From: Thalassia testudinum
Taxonomy: Eukaryota > Streptophyta > Magnoliopsida > Alismatales > Hydrocharitaceae
DNA length: 64,000 bases
Reading direction: 5' to 3'
Assembly (NCBI GenBank): GCA_037157565.1
Contig: JAZHRO010000073.1
Location: 94,900,001 to 94,964,000, forward strand
The position numbers and the translations under genes were made by a program. Positions 10,601 through 21,716 of the stretch are shown here, one piece after another. Position 1 is the stretch's first letter; each line of letters opens with the position of its first letter. Under the pieces are notes generated by a model. That model worked only from the letters and a program-made list of their open reading frames with translations. It was not told the DNA's origin and did no database searches.

Positions 10601-11502
10601 ACCCACCACCTACCACCATTTGGGGGCATCCTCCATTAGTGTATTTTTCTACCTACATCCACCTATACCTACGCCCAAGGAGAAGGAGTAGAGAAGGAGA
10701 TTAAAGGGGCACATCACCAGCCCTTTTGGTGCCTTCTTCTCCCCACTCTCTTCAACTTGGGCCACGCCAAGGAGGAGGACTCTTCCACTTCAAGAAGGAC
10801 GGCCAGGCAAGGGAGGAGGACCTAGGGTGGACGTCCACCCTTGGAGAGAAGCTTAGGGCACGCCCCCTTAGGGCTTGCCTTGGAGGACATCACCTTGGCG
10901 GAGCACTGCAAGGAAGGAGTTGAAGGACTCTTTTCAAGATTGGGAGCCACCAACCTTGGAGCAAGAAGCCCTCTTCTTCACCATCTATCTAGAGGATTTG
11001 TGTTTTCCTTTCTTTATGTCAATTTTCTAGTAGTAGAAGCATTCCTCTACTAGGCATTTTTGTTAAGCACTTTTTTTTTTAATTATCTAGTTGCCATCTT
11101 TGCAATTTCTTGTTTGCATTTCTATTTGCTTGTTTTTAGCATTCCTCACTCCCTCTCCCTAATTATTCTAGGCCTCCACTTGCCTAGAGTGAGCTTAGGG
11201 AGAGGCTCTACTTGCCACATAGAAGTAGTATTTAAATTGAAGTGTAAATCACTTTTCCCGCCATCAGTTCGAATGTTGCCTTAGCTTAAAAACAAAAAAA
11301 GTGATATATTGAAAAAAAATACCAAAAAGAAAGTTGAGATTTATATTCCTAGCAAGAGAATCAATTTTGCAACCATATTGCCTCCTTGGACGACCCTAGA
11401 TACTTCCCTATCTAGGATTATAAATTTAAGAGCGAAAGCGGATTCGCGTGTTACAACGACGTTAAAAACCCGCTTTTACAAATCACGCGTATTTCGTTAT
11501 CA

Positions 11503-11507
11503 GGTGA
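11503..11507. repeat. LG-1 target-site duplication, right
   Basis: GGTGA, identical to 9239-9243. Confidence 0.9.
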
Positions 11508-13025
11508 CCCCTGGAGTTACGGGGGCACTATGGGGCAGTGACGGTGACACGACAGACTAGGCCAGAGCTGATAGACCGTATCATCACAGGACAGATGGCC
11601 GATCCGTATTTGCAGTCCTTACGCGACAGAGTACTGTCAGGAGACCCAGGGGACTTCTCTTTCACAAACTAGGTGCTGTGCCTGAGGGGACGGTTGTGCG
11701 TTCCCAGAGATGAGGAGCTGTTGAGAGAGCTCCTGACTAAGGCACACGGTTCCAGATTGACCATACATCCCGAAAACACGAAGATGTACCACGACTTGAG
11801 ACACGAGTTTTTGGTGGAGGGGGATGAAGCGGGATGTGGGTGAATTCATGCAACAGTGCTTAGTGTGCCAGCAGGTGAAAGCCGAGCATCAAAGGCCTGC
11901 AGGGCCGCTACAGCCGCTTCCAGTGCCAGAGTGGAAGTGGGAGAGCATCACCATGGACTTAGTGGTGGGCTTACCTGTTACCCAGGGAGGACACGACGCT
12001 ATCTGGGTAATTGTGGATAGACTGACGAAGACAGCACGATTCCTGCCGATCCGAGTCACTTTGGGACCAGCACAGTTGGCAGAGAGGTATATCCGTGACG
12101 TGGTACGACTACACGAAGTTCCGCGGGAGATCTTATCCGACCGGGATACCCGCTTTACGTCCCAGTTTTGGGCTGAGTTTCAACAGGCCCTGGGGACGCG
12201 GTTGAGGTTTAGTACAGCTTACCACCCCCAGACGGACAGACAGTCCGAGTGCACGATACAGACACTTGAGGACCATTGGCATGCCTGTGTACTGGACTGG
12301 AGGGTCTCTTGGGAGGAGCACCTGCCCCTGGAGGAGTTTTCATACAACAACAGTTATCACTCGAGCATCGGCATGGCTCCCTACGAGGCTCTGTACGGAC
12401 GGAGGTGTACGGCACCCTTGAGTTGGGTTGAGGTGGGGACCAAGTGGGAGGTTGGCCCCAGGTTGATTCGGCAGAGTCAAGAGGTAGTCGAGTAGATCCA
12501 TAGGCGACTCCGCACTGTCAGGAGCAGACAGAAGAGCTACGCGGATCAGAGACCCAGAGAGGTGTAGTTTGAGGTTGGGGACCACGTCTTTCTCCGTGTT
12601 TCGCCCATGAAGGGCCTGCAGCGATTTGGGGTGAGAGGGAAGCTCGCGCTGAGGTTTGTGGGGCCCTTTGAGGTCCTGGAGTGGGTTGGACCCGTTGCTT
12701 ACAGGCTTGCCCTCCCTCCCCAGCTTTCTAGTGTGCACGACGTGTTCCACGTGTCCAACCTCCGGAAGTACGTAGCCGATCCCAGTCACGTATTGAGTCA
12801 CGAGAGCATCGAGGTGGGCGACAACCTAACCTACCCCGAGTGGCCAGTGCAGATTCTAGACTGAGCCGTCCGCAGTTTGAGACGAAAGCAAGTACCCCTT
12901 GTAAAGGTTTTGTGGAGGAGCCAGCAGTACGAGGAGGCTACCTAGGAGCCTGAGGCGGCAATGCGGGAGCAGTACCCGGAGCTCTTCGCAAGTACATCTT
13001 TTCGGATCGGCTTTGGTCCTCTTTG
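11508..13025 (+). pseudogene. pol: CRV integrase with chromodomain remnant
   Basis: Inserts the DNA copy. The zinc-binding region runs from about 11740 (KAHGSRLTIHP) to QQCLVCQQVK (about 11848-11877), with a frameshift near 11820. The catalytic core shows TMDLVVGLP (D), LSDRDTRFTS (D) and RQSECTIQTLE (E), so the D,D,E triad is readable. Stops fall at 12493 and near 12566. The C-terminal part has VGDHVFLRVSP, GKLALRFVGPFEVLEWVG, VHDVFHVSNLRKY and YPEWPVQILD. After a stop at 12862 the frame continues through a decayed chromodomain (QQYEEAT, stop, EPEAAMREQYPELF), which classes the element as a chromovirus. Confidence 0.9.
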
Positions 13026-13110
13026 AGTTTGTTATGGTTACTATGACGTTTTTCCCACACCATAGTTAGCGCAAGTTTCGGGGACGAAACTTCCTTTGAG
13101 TTTGTTATAT
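13026..13110 (+). other. CRV 3' untranslated region
   Basis: Short spacer between pol and the 3' LTR. TTTGAGTTTGTTATG (13020) is partly repeated as TTTGAGTTTGTTATAT just before the LTR (13096). The block CAAGTTTCGGGGACGAAACTT (13072-13092) can fold on itself. I do not see a clean polypurine tract next to the LTR. Confidence 0.5.
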
Positions 13111-15751
13111 TGTTACGAACGTGCGGCTTCAGACGTCTTTTGAGATGTCTGGGAGGTGGCCCAGATGTCGGACCAGACGTCTAGAACCCCTTCCAGACGT
13201 CTGCGATTCGGTTTCGGCGGCACACGCGGTTGCATCTGCGTGCCTGCGCCCGCAGACCTGCGGTCGCTTTTTCCCTCTCTCCTGCGGGCGCAGGCTACCC
13301 TCTGTCTCGCTCTCTCTCTCTCCCCGCGCGGCTTTAAAAAGCCTCTCCCTCTCCCTCACTCTCATCGCCTCCGCCCCTTCCTCTTCTCCTTCCAGCCAGT
13401 GAGAGAGTGAGCGAGCGTCGGCGGTGGCAGCCGCGGCGAGTGTGGGAGGAGGCGCTCGGCCGTGAGGGCGAGCTTGTCGGGGCTGCTAAAGCCGGCCGGC
13501 GGGGAAGCAGCAGACGTGGGGTGACGCGGGAGGCCTGCTGTAGCTCGAGCAGCAGGCGGACGAGGCGCGGCGCAGCCGTGCGTCGCGGGCGAAGGGCGAG
13601 TCACGCTCTGATTCTGGAAGTTTTTCCAGAATCAGACGTCTGGGTTTCCAACCAGACGACGGGGAAGATGTTTGGAGGACTGTCCAGACGTCTGAAAGGT
13701 AAGTTATTTTCGCACCTTCTTCCTTTCCTTCGACCGTTCGTACTGAGCACGAGGAATGGGTACACGCAGGTTCTGAGATTCGCATCCAACGCGAATCAGA
13801 CGTTTGGCAGTGGTGCCAGACGACTAGAGGGACTTCCAGACGTCCGGGGTGACCATCGGACGTCTGGGAACTAGGCCAGATGCCCCTGCAGGCTTCTGGA
13901 CGTCTGGGAGACCACGCAGGACAAGGTACCATCTGATCCCAATTTTTAAGACGTCTGATTTTGCATTATTTCGTCGTTTTTGACCCGTTTAGGGCCCGTT
14001 CGGAGTCCGTTTTCCGCGTTTCGAGTTGCGTGCTTTTCGAAATTAAATCCTCTACCCGTCTACAGTAGTTGTATACTATTTTGAGCAACTCCTTGTGTTT
14101 GATCCTTGTGATAGGACCCCATTTCGTTGCAGTCTCGGGGGTTGCAGAGGTACGCGGGATTCCCGACCATGCCCTCAGTACGCCTGTTGTAACCGGTAGA
14201 GTGGCTTTTAAGTTTATTAGTATAATCTGTTAAATTATGGAACCATAAATAGAACCTAGGACATTGCATGAATCCTAGGAATGAGAAACTAGAATGAATG
14301 GTAGATCCTAGGGTGTTGCACGAATCCTAGGGCTGGAAAACTAGATTGTATGATAGAGCCTAGGGTATGGCATGAATCCTAGGATGGGAAGAACTAGTGG
14401 AATATATGAATACTGCCGTCTTGGAAAACGTGGAAAGGAAATAATAGCTACCTGTAAATTGGTTTAACAGCTGCCTGTTATGAATAAATGAGCATGTCAG
14501 AGAATATGGGATGTATGAACGTGAAACTGGAAAGGTGAAACCTGAATGTACTGAGTTAAAAGAGCTGGAACCCTACGGGGAATTAGGAGTAGAACTCCTG
14601 GAAGGTGAATGGAATAGAATTGGGGCAGTGAGCTGGCCCTTGAGTACGGAGTACCAAGGGGAGAGACTGTCCCCCTGTTTAGTGCAGAGCGAAGCCAGTT
14701 GCCCCGGGGACCTGGGGTTAGGTCTGGCCACTTTGTACCAACTTGCTAGCCCTCGTGTACGCAGTACCAAGGAGAGCTACTAGTGTAGGGCGAGTACTAG
14801 CTACCCCACGGGCCCCGGGGTTCTGCTAGCTCACCTACACCGACTTGTTAGGTCCACTGTGCAAACCAGGGTAGTCAGGCCAGGGTGTGCAGACTGTGGT
14901 GGGGAAAGGCCCCTGTTTTGTTACTGTGGAGGGGTTTGACCCCTGTTACTGAGAGGGCTCTACCTTGTGCTGGTTCCGTGCTGTGCATTGGGCGCACCCG
15001 TTAACGGAAACGACTGACCACGTGCCAGTGCGGGTTAGCTACCTGTGCGTTTATCGCGCGTGCCGTAGTCACCGTTACGCCTGTCCGTGACCTTGGGGTG
15101 GTTGAGTGAGAGTAGGATCACCACGGGGGACTCTCCCAGCCAGGAGAGCACCACGTGCTACTTCTACTTTTTGGAAAAGACTTCAATCAAGATCGTTCCC
15201 ACGAGGAACATTCGAGATCAAGTGAAGGATCTGAGAAATAGATAAATTTTGAAATAATAGAAAGACATAAATAAAGGAAGAAAGAAAATTAAAACAGCTA
15301 CTGGACACTTTACTGTTTCTTTAGTTTAGCTGCCACTCTACTCAGTGTTTTGCTGACATGTTACACTCGTTACCTTTCAGGACCAGGTGTTGAGCAGCCA
15401 GGGTCAGCGGCTGCAGAGGACGTTGGGCCGAGTAGGGTCCAGTAGAGTTACCACTATTCTCTTGTACCTCTTTTTGGTTCCACTGTAGTGAGTAGTTCTT
15501 GTTACCGCTGTACTTTTCTTTACCTGCAGTTCATATTATGTTATGAATGTTGTTCTGCTGTTGTGGTGGTATATACTATAGTGGTTTCTTTCCTTACTGC
15601 TGTATTTTCTTACTGTTAGTTATATTCATGCTGAATGTGGTTTATTTTACTGCTCTTTTGGTTACTTCCTCGTTGGACGACCAGGTCTTGGGATTAGTCG
15701 AGTCGGTCCGGTTCTCGTGTCTCGTAGGGACTCGGGAATCGGGTCATTATA
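13111..15751 (+). repeat. CRV 3' LTR
   Basis: Full-length partner of 3917-6576, starting TGTTACGAACGTGCGG and ending GTCATTATA where the 5' copy has GTCGTTACA. It keeps the GACGTCT clusters, TATA-like box and the three-unit repeat (14254-14398). Differences are scattered substitutions and short indels, including loss of about 20 bp near 13951. Confidence 0.92.
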
Positions 15752-15756
15752 GTAGG
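15752..15756. repeat. CRV target-site duplication, right
   Basis: GTAGG, identical to 3912-3916. Confidence 0.93.
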
Positions 15757-15894
15757 CATCGCCGAACCATCATCGGAGGCGAAGAAGATGAAGTGCGTTG
15801 AGGGAGGAGCGGTGGTCGTGTGTATGTGTAGAGAGTGGAAAAGCAAAATAGAGAGAGAGAGAGCAATAGAGGGGCTTAGCGAGGTGATAGGGAG
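15757..15894 (-). repeat. ATH-B 3' LTR, segment 2
   Basis: 138 bp matching 57839-57976 of the right ATH-B LTR (CGGAGGCGAAGAAGATGAAG, TGTGTAGAGAGTGGAAAAGC, AGAGGGGCTTAGCGAGG). It lies between CRV and NA-1 and ends in GGGAG, the target of NA-1. Confidence 0.9.
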
Positions 15895-17595
15895 TGTTGA
15901 ACGCTCGAGTTACTATGCTAACGTGGTTGGTTTTGAAAAACCTGTCGTTGTAGTTTGAAAGCGAAGAACTCGTGTTCAACAAATAAAATTTATATCAGAA
16001 TGGAAATCCCAGGTCGAACGCAGGGAGGCGGACGTTTGATTTAAAAACATGTGTTTGTTTTATTTGTCACGAAGTAAATTGATTAGAACTATCTAACTAT
16101 TTACAATAAATAGAAGAGAGAGAGAGAGTAAGAGAGAGAGAGAATATTACAAACAAAAACCAAAAAGTGATGTAGAATGAACATGGAATTTCATCATCAG
16201 AAAGATTGTTCATTACACTAGAAAGCGTGAAAATGATTACACTAGAAAGCAGTAAATCTACTCTAGAAAGCAGTAAATCTATTCTAGAAAGCAGTAAAAA
16301 GAATGGGGAGAGAGATATCCTCCTCGACGGTCGCCTGGAGGACAAGCCGGACGGGATGACACCTGGATGAAGGAGGATGGAGTAGGACGAAGGAGAACAA
16401 AGTGGGAAGAACGGGAATGGGGCAGCACGTCGTCATTGTCGCGGGATCCACTTCTGAAAGGGGGACGAAAAATTGACTTTATCTCGCGAGAAGCATCCTC
16501 GGTGTGGGACAAGCTTCTCTTGAGCTTTAGAGAGGGAGAGAAGAGAAGGAAGGGATGAGAATTTCATGTGGACTTTTATAATTGCAAGGAACGAGGGCAA
16601 ATTGGTCTTTTAAATGTCAAAACATTAAATAAGGGGTCTTCAGTGACAAATAAAACCGTCGCTAAAGCCCCATCGTGGGCTACGTGTGGAGGAGCGCGCG
16701 CGCCCACTCGCTTGCTCGCGAGCGTAATGCGCTTTCATGTAATGCCAATCTCAGCCATCTGATCGTGAGATCGGATGGGTTATCTCGCGCCTCCGCCCGC
16801 TCCTTAGCATGCCCACCCACGTGCGATCCCGCGTGAGGCACGGCGTGCAATAGCGTGTGAGCGCAATTGCACTCGCGCGATCACTCTATTACGATTGAGC
16901 GGTCAATCGCGCCTGCTCACCCGCACCGCTTGCCCGCTCTTTGCGATTCGAACGCGCGTCGCCCGCTCACGATAAGGCCTCCACCAGCTGCGCTCCGGTG
17001 GGGAAATGGTCGAGCGGATGAGTTGAGGTGCTGCTGCCCACTGCCATTGGTGGGTCTGTGCAGTCCAGGTCTAACGCGCGGTGGTATTAAAGATCAGCTG
17101 GGCTGATTTGGGCGGCCCAGATGGCTCTACATGGTGCCATCTTGGCCGTCCATCTTTCGGATGATGTAGATGGTGCCACAGTTGTCGGATTGAGTCGATT
17201 TTTGTGCTGTTATGTTAAGATCATCGATCTGAATCCATTCGTGCGGTCGGATTTGTTGTTTGAAGTGTGGATTCACACCATCTTGGCCCTTGATCGTCTA
17301 GGGTTCCTCAATCTCTATCTAATGCTACAAGTGTCTAATTAAGGTGATCTTGGAGTCGTTGAACTCCAATTGCCATCCTGATCACATATGTACGGTTGGA
17401 TCTTCGATCCGAGGCACTGATAAAAAGTTTTCCCTGTCCATGATCATAAAAGGAGATAATTAACCTCCACTTTATTCAAACTAATCTAAATGCAAGATGA
17501 TGCATGTTATGCAATATTTATAGTCTGCAATGCAATCCTATGCTTAAGAACATGCATAAATAGACATCTTAAGTAGTGTAAACTTATTTACATCA
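15895..17595 (-). repeat. NA-1 3' LTR
   Basis: Plus-strand ends are TGTTGAACGC and TTTACATCA, so in sense the LTR runs TGATGTAAA...TTCAACA. It is uninterrupted and provides the intact version of the site where NA-2 entered the 5' LTR (GAGATCGGATGGGTTATCTC near 16775). The hairpin near 16638-16668 and a decayed TATA region near 16573 are present. Confidence 0.88.
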
Positions 17596-18822
17596 TATCC
17601 CCATGCCTATCTTTTGCTAGTCCCTGGCAAAAACTATATGCTATTTATAAAAGAATTAGGTTGGATTACTTGGACATGAGTTATTTTCAATCATTAAGAA
17701 AATATTTACTTAGGATCTGAACTTTCAAAGACACAATAGTGCCTGAGTATCTGCCAAAATGCAGACCGTCTCATGCCCTCACCTTATTCAAAGAAAAATT
17801 TCTTTTTCCTTTTTTTTCGTCTTTTCTAATTTTTTTGGATTTTTGAGTTTTAGGGTTTAAGAGTGGCTTTCTACGGCCATTCAACTCACCCAAGATTTGA
17901 TGAGAGCCCTAAGTTCTAAGCATCTTATTGTGAATGTGATAGACTCGTTGACTGGCAGTTAAACGGACTTCGGATTTCTACGCCTCTAGGTAACCTAAAA
18001 GGGAGAATTCTGCCTAAAGGTGTATCTTTACAACTGGTAGCATTCTCCCTACTTTTATTTTTTTACGGGGTCAACACAAGGGTGAATCCAATGTATATCT
18101 CCTCGGTTTATTCTACTTCTCCACTTCTTCCTAAGTGTTTTGGGAATTTTCAATGCATTTATTGAGCTGGGTTTTGGACAGCCGGTCGATGAGGTGTTAC
18201 CACTGACAACTTGCCAGCCATACTCGTGTGGTGAAGTGTGGTTTATTTCTTTTTTTCTTCTCCTTTTTTTTTTCTTTTTGACTTTCTTTTCTCACTTTTT
18301 TTTTTTAAGTAGGTGGCTTCCCTGGTCTAAGATTTACCTAAAGGCAGCAAAAAGAGAAAGGTCCAGTGACTGGGCTCTGGACAACCTACCTATGGGTTGT
18401 TACCTATGATAACTTGTCAGCCATATCACCCTAGAAGGTTCATTAGCTACCCAATTTCCATTAAAATCGTCGAACAACGAGTCAGTACAAAAAAAGTGTG
18501 TAGATGCTAAAAACTCAAAATTTCCTCAAATCAGAGGGTGGGTTGATATGTAGTATACTTATCACCCAAACTTATTTACTCCAATTAAAATGGAATTCAG
18601 GTTGGCGAGGACTCAAAAAATAAATCCACATTTTAATGGATACACGGGTTGATTAAGTCCAAAGACCTGAAGGGTCGTTGTGTTCAGATCATAATGTAGT
18701 ATTTCCTAAGATTGAAAATTTTCTTAAACCCAAGTTCTCTTTCTTAATTCCATAAATTTTTTTTTTATAAAAGAAAATAAAACAAATCTACAAAGCTGAT
18801 GAATAAATTCAGAGATGAATAT
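17596..18822 (-). other. NA-1 internal region, 3' non-coding part
   Basis: Matches 40136-41333 of NA-2. It begins, next to the LTR, with the minus-strand polypurine tract (plus-strand CATATCCCCATGCC). The rest is AT-rich, with poly-T runs near 17810 and 18265-18305. I see no coding sequence; the frame at 18140-18409 is low complexity. It ends at AATAT, the target of ATH-A. Confidence 0.8.
18818..18822. repeat. ATH-A target-site duplication, left
   Basis: AATAT here and AGTAT at 32758-32762 flank ATH-A with one mismatch. NA-2 has the unoccupied site GATGAATATCCACCCC at 41325-41340. Confidence 0.85.
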
Positions 18823-19749
18823 TGATGAGAACCTCATCATGAACCCTAACTAGCACAATTTAATCTAAATAAATGAGAAGATGCTCCTACAAAACCTAAA
18901 GAGAGGCTTAACTCAGAGAATTCTGAGGTAAAGAATAGGACAAATCATAAGGGGTAAAACTGTAACTTCACCAATGCAGTGCGCAAACAAGGCAATTAAG
19001 GGTCTTAATGATGGTCAAATGAGCTTAATAAGGATAGAAGTGGGATGATATGATCTGAAAAGTGTTATAGCAACTTCTAGGAATTAAATGACATTATGTA
19101 ACCCTAAAACAAACCCACTTTAATTCACAAGGTTAGAGGTAGGATAAAAATCAAATAAACCCTCTACAATTCATGGAAAAATATTCCCTAGGGTTTAAAA
19201 CCTTCAATTTGGCCTTTGCAACCTATTTTGACCTAAAATGAGAACCATGCCCAATTTATGACTTAAATTGGGTTTTTGCGCAAATCGACTAGTCAAACAT
19301 GGTCCAACATAAAATCAAATTTCACAATTAAAATCCTTAGGTTCAAATTAGGTTGGTATAAAAATTTGGGCTTAGGAAAATACCATCTTGTCCGACTTTA
19401 CAAATTGGTCCTCTTGAATTACTTTTTGACCCTTACCTTTTGAAACCCTTGCAAAAGGCCCCCTAACTTTCTCTTCATTCTTTGTAGAACGGTCCTCCCT
19501 GCCATTTCTGCGCAGCGCCATACCTCCGGCGACCTTGTGCAGAGGATGGCGCCGTGCAGGGCAAGGCGCCCATCCCTAGGAACTAGCGGGGGGTTCCCTG
19601 CGTCGTCCTCTGTCGCAGGGACCCTCCCCTGACCTCTGCAACCGACCATGCCTCTCGTGCAAACGCACGAAAGGCATGGATGTCCATTTCCGGCCATCTC
19701 TGGTGAGCATGGCACATCGCCTCCTCGGTCCCCTCTCCTCGCCAGTGCC

Positions 19750-19758
19750 TTTATAAGG
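19750..19758 (+). promoter_or_regulatory. TATA box of ATH-A 5' LTR
   Basis: TTTATAAGG sits about 930 bp into the LTR and is conserved in the 3' LTR at 30788-30796. AACCCTAGATTTCGTCTC follows downstream in both. Confidence 0.65.
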
Positions 19759-20640
19759 AGTGGCAGGGTCAACCGGCTCCTTCAAGCTAGTTTTGGCCGA
19801 GAGAAACCCTAGATTTCGTCTCTCCCCTCTCCGGTCAGGCAGCCCAAGCTTCCGGAGATCCTCCCTCCTCCTCCTTGTCGCTCTACTGCCATACCTGCAG
19901 TAGAGCCCACTCTGCCTCGTTGTCCCACGCCAGGCCGCACCAGCTGGCGTCCTCAGATCTCCTCCTTGTCGCCGATAACCCACTCCTGGGCACCTTCGTC
20001 CCCAGCTCCAGCAGACACGAGCCAGACGCCTTCCTCTCCCTCTTCATCGACTAAGTAGATAGGAACCATCCTCTCTCTCTCCCTTATATTTTCCCCTTCC
20101 TAATTTACCATTTTAACCCACTAACCGCCACTTCCACCCCCATCTACTCCATCTCCAGTCGCCATCTCCGGCGAGGTCGCTCCACCTCCACAGACCATTT
20201 CACCCCTTGCCGACAAGCCCAGAAGCTCCCCCTCACTCCACTCAAACGTTTCCCCCACTCCATTCACCACCCTTCACCACGAGACCACCCCCCGACCACA
20301 CCCATTTTCGCACACACAGTCTGCCCTAGGCGCACCTCCACAGGTGCTCTCGCACCTCGCCGACCCTCGCACTACCTTCGCCACACTCCGGAGAGGCTCC
20401 CTACATTGTCTGATGTGCCCGAGAGGCTGTCCTTGTGATTTCAGGTCTCCGCCTCCTCACCGCCATTGACGAGCTGCTGCAGCTCCTTAGCAAGCAGCTT
20501 CAGGACGCCTCGAGCCCAGGTGTGAGCCCCAGGCAGAGCAGGGTGATTCCGCGAGCACGCCCAAGTTTGTGATTGGGGTCGCGAGCACTCGCTGCTGCCC
20601 CAATTGGTAGCCCCTTCTCGCCTGCAGGCGTGTAGATTGG

Positions 20641-20662
20641 AGGTGGGACTTTAGTCCCACCT
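20641..20662 (+). promoter_or_regulatory. Perfect hairpin in ATH-A LTR
   Basis: AGGTGGGAC-TTTA-GTCCCACCT is a 9-bp perfect stem with a four-base loop. It is conserved at 31676-31695 in the 3' LTR and, in ATH-B-type LTRs, at 443-462, 3441-3460 (one change) and 57366-57385. It lies well downstream of the TATA box, so it would be in the transcript. Confidence 0.75.
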
Positions 20663-21699
20663 CGTAAGTGTGTGGCCCCGGGCCCACACTTAAATTGAAA
20701 ATGTGAATATAGCTATTCGCCTTCAATACATAGGGGTGAGGTCCCTCACCCACATGCGGCGCACCACGTGTTCGCACCTGCCCTCGCCTGCGCTCACGCC
20801 CCGCGGGTCTGGGCCGAACCTGACTACCCGACTAAGCACTCCTCGCCCACCACCTCACGCTGGTGGTCCTGGTCCCAGGTGCGCAACCCAAACCTGATTA
20901 CCCGGCTCTGGGAGAGCTTTCCCAAAGAGAGATTCAGAGAGAGAGACACGGGGAAGGGGTAGGGGTAGGTTTTGCACTGATCGTTGTGTGTGCACGTAGG
21001 GAAGAAGGAAAAAGAAGAAGAAGTAGGCGAAGGAAGAAGAAGAGAGGAGGAGAGGCTGAAGACTTAGCCGCACTGAGCTGCTGCTGAAGAAGAAAGGAAG
21101 GAGAGGAGCTAAAGAAAAGAAGAAGAGCTGCACTGTAGCAAACGCATAGTTAAGTCATCTGAGCATCGAGTTAGATGACGGAAGGGCAGCAGCCAAAGCA
21201 AAAGAAGGCAGGCTGAAGAAGAAAGAAAGAAGACGCAAAGAAGAAGAAGACAGGAAGGAGAAAGAAAGAAAGAAGAGGAATGGCCAGAGCAGAAGAAAAA
21301 GAAGAAGAAGAAGAAAAGAAGGAAGAAGAAAGGAAGACTCAGCAGCTAAGAGGAAGAGAAGGCAGAGGCCTCTGCAGTCGCAGCAAAAAAAAAAGAGAGA
21401 AGAAGGCAGATTGAAGAAAGAGAAGAATCAGTTGCAAGAGAAGAAGAAAAGAGAAGAGGAAGAGAGAAGAAGAAGAAGCCAACAAAAAAGAGAACTTTTT
21501 CTCCCTCTCTCTTTCTCTTATTCTTTTTGTAACAGAATTGTAAACCTTTATGTTTCTAGAATTATAGTTGCTCCTTGAGTTTGACCTTGGGAAACTTGTC
21601 ATTCCGAGTAAAAAAAAAATTGTGTTAAACTGGTAACTGTTTTGTCATATACCACAACGACTCTAATAACCATAAAGATAGAACACGGCAACCAGTTTT

Positions 21700-21716
21700 T
21701 GGTGCCGTTGCCGGGG
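21700..21716 (+). promoter_or_regulatory. ATH-A primer-binding site (tRNA-Asp)
   Basis: TGGTGCCGTTGCCGGGG begins five bases after the LTR. It pairs with the 3' end of plant tRNA-Asp with one change from the perfect 17-mer seen at 37476-37492. It is not a tRNA gene. Confidence 0.92.

Larger units (their letters stand above)
9244..11502 (+). mobile_element. LG-1: solo LTR of family LG
   Basis: A 2259-bp sequence with TGATAA...TTATCA ends and 5-bp duplications (GGTGA), lacking any internal region, so it is a solo LTR left by LTR-LTR recombination. It has an AGCT-rich block (about 9470-10200), an array of TTGGCGCCAA-type palindromes (10220-10506), a TATA box (10594) and the CCTCCTTGGACGACCC block near 11382. 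The plus orientation is inferred from the TATA box and the U5-like end. Open frames at 10111-10305 and 10513-11284 show no protein similarity that I recognise. Parent lineage unknown. Confidence 0.88.
3917..15751 (+). mobile_element. CRV: chromovirus (Ty3/gypsy, Tekay/Del-like), defective
   Basis: Plus-strand element with LTRs at 3917-6576 and 13111-15751 (about 2.65 kb each), an exact 5-bp duplication GTAGG and an initiator-tRNA-Met primer site. Order is gag, remnant protease, reverse transcriptase, RNase H, integrase with a C-terminal chromodomain remnant, the usual chromovirus order. LG-1 splits the polyprotein. The zinc knuckle and protease core are deleted, and several in-frame stops are present, so it cannot act alone. 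Tekay/Del is my best placement from RT wording; a phylogeny would decide. Confidence 0.9.
18823..21694 (+). repeat. ATH-A 5' LTR
   Basis: Begins TGATGAGAACCTCATCATG (itself an inverted repeat) and ends ACACGGCAACCA. It contains a TATA box (19752), the palindrome at 20641-20662, a long purine-rich GAA tract (20990-21480) and the U5 block CTCCTTGAGTTTGACC near 21571. Its R-region wording (for example CTCTGGGAGAG) is distantly shared with ATH-B LTRs. Open frames on either strand (19419-19983, 20487-20777) are not gene-like. Confidence 0.93.

Noticed and set aside
21339..21602. Hydrophobic Ser/Leu/Phe frame on the minus strand (and 32146-32547)
   Set aside because: Antisense of the GAA-rich tract in ATH-A LTRs, not a gene.
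21700..21716. tRNA-Asp-like 3' end as a tRNA gene
   Set aside because: Only the 17-base primer complement is present, beside an LTR; no cloverleaf can be drawn. The same holds at 37476, 44336 and 56428.
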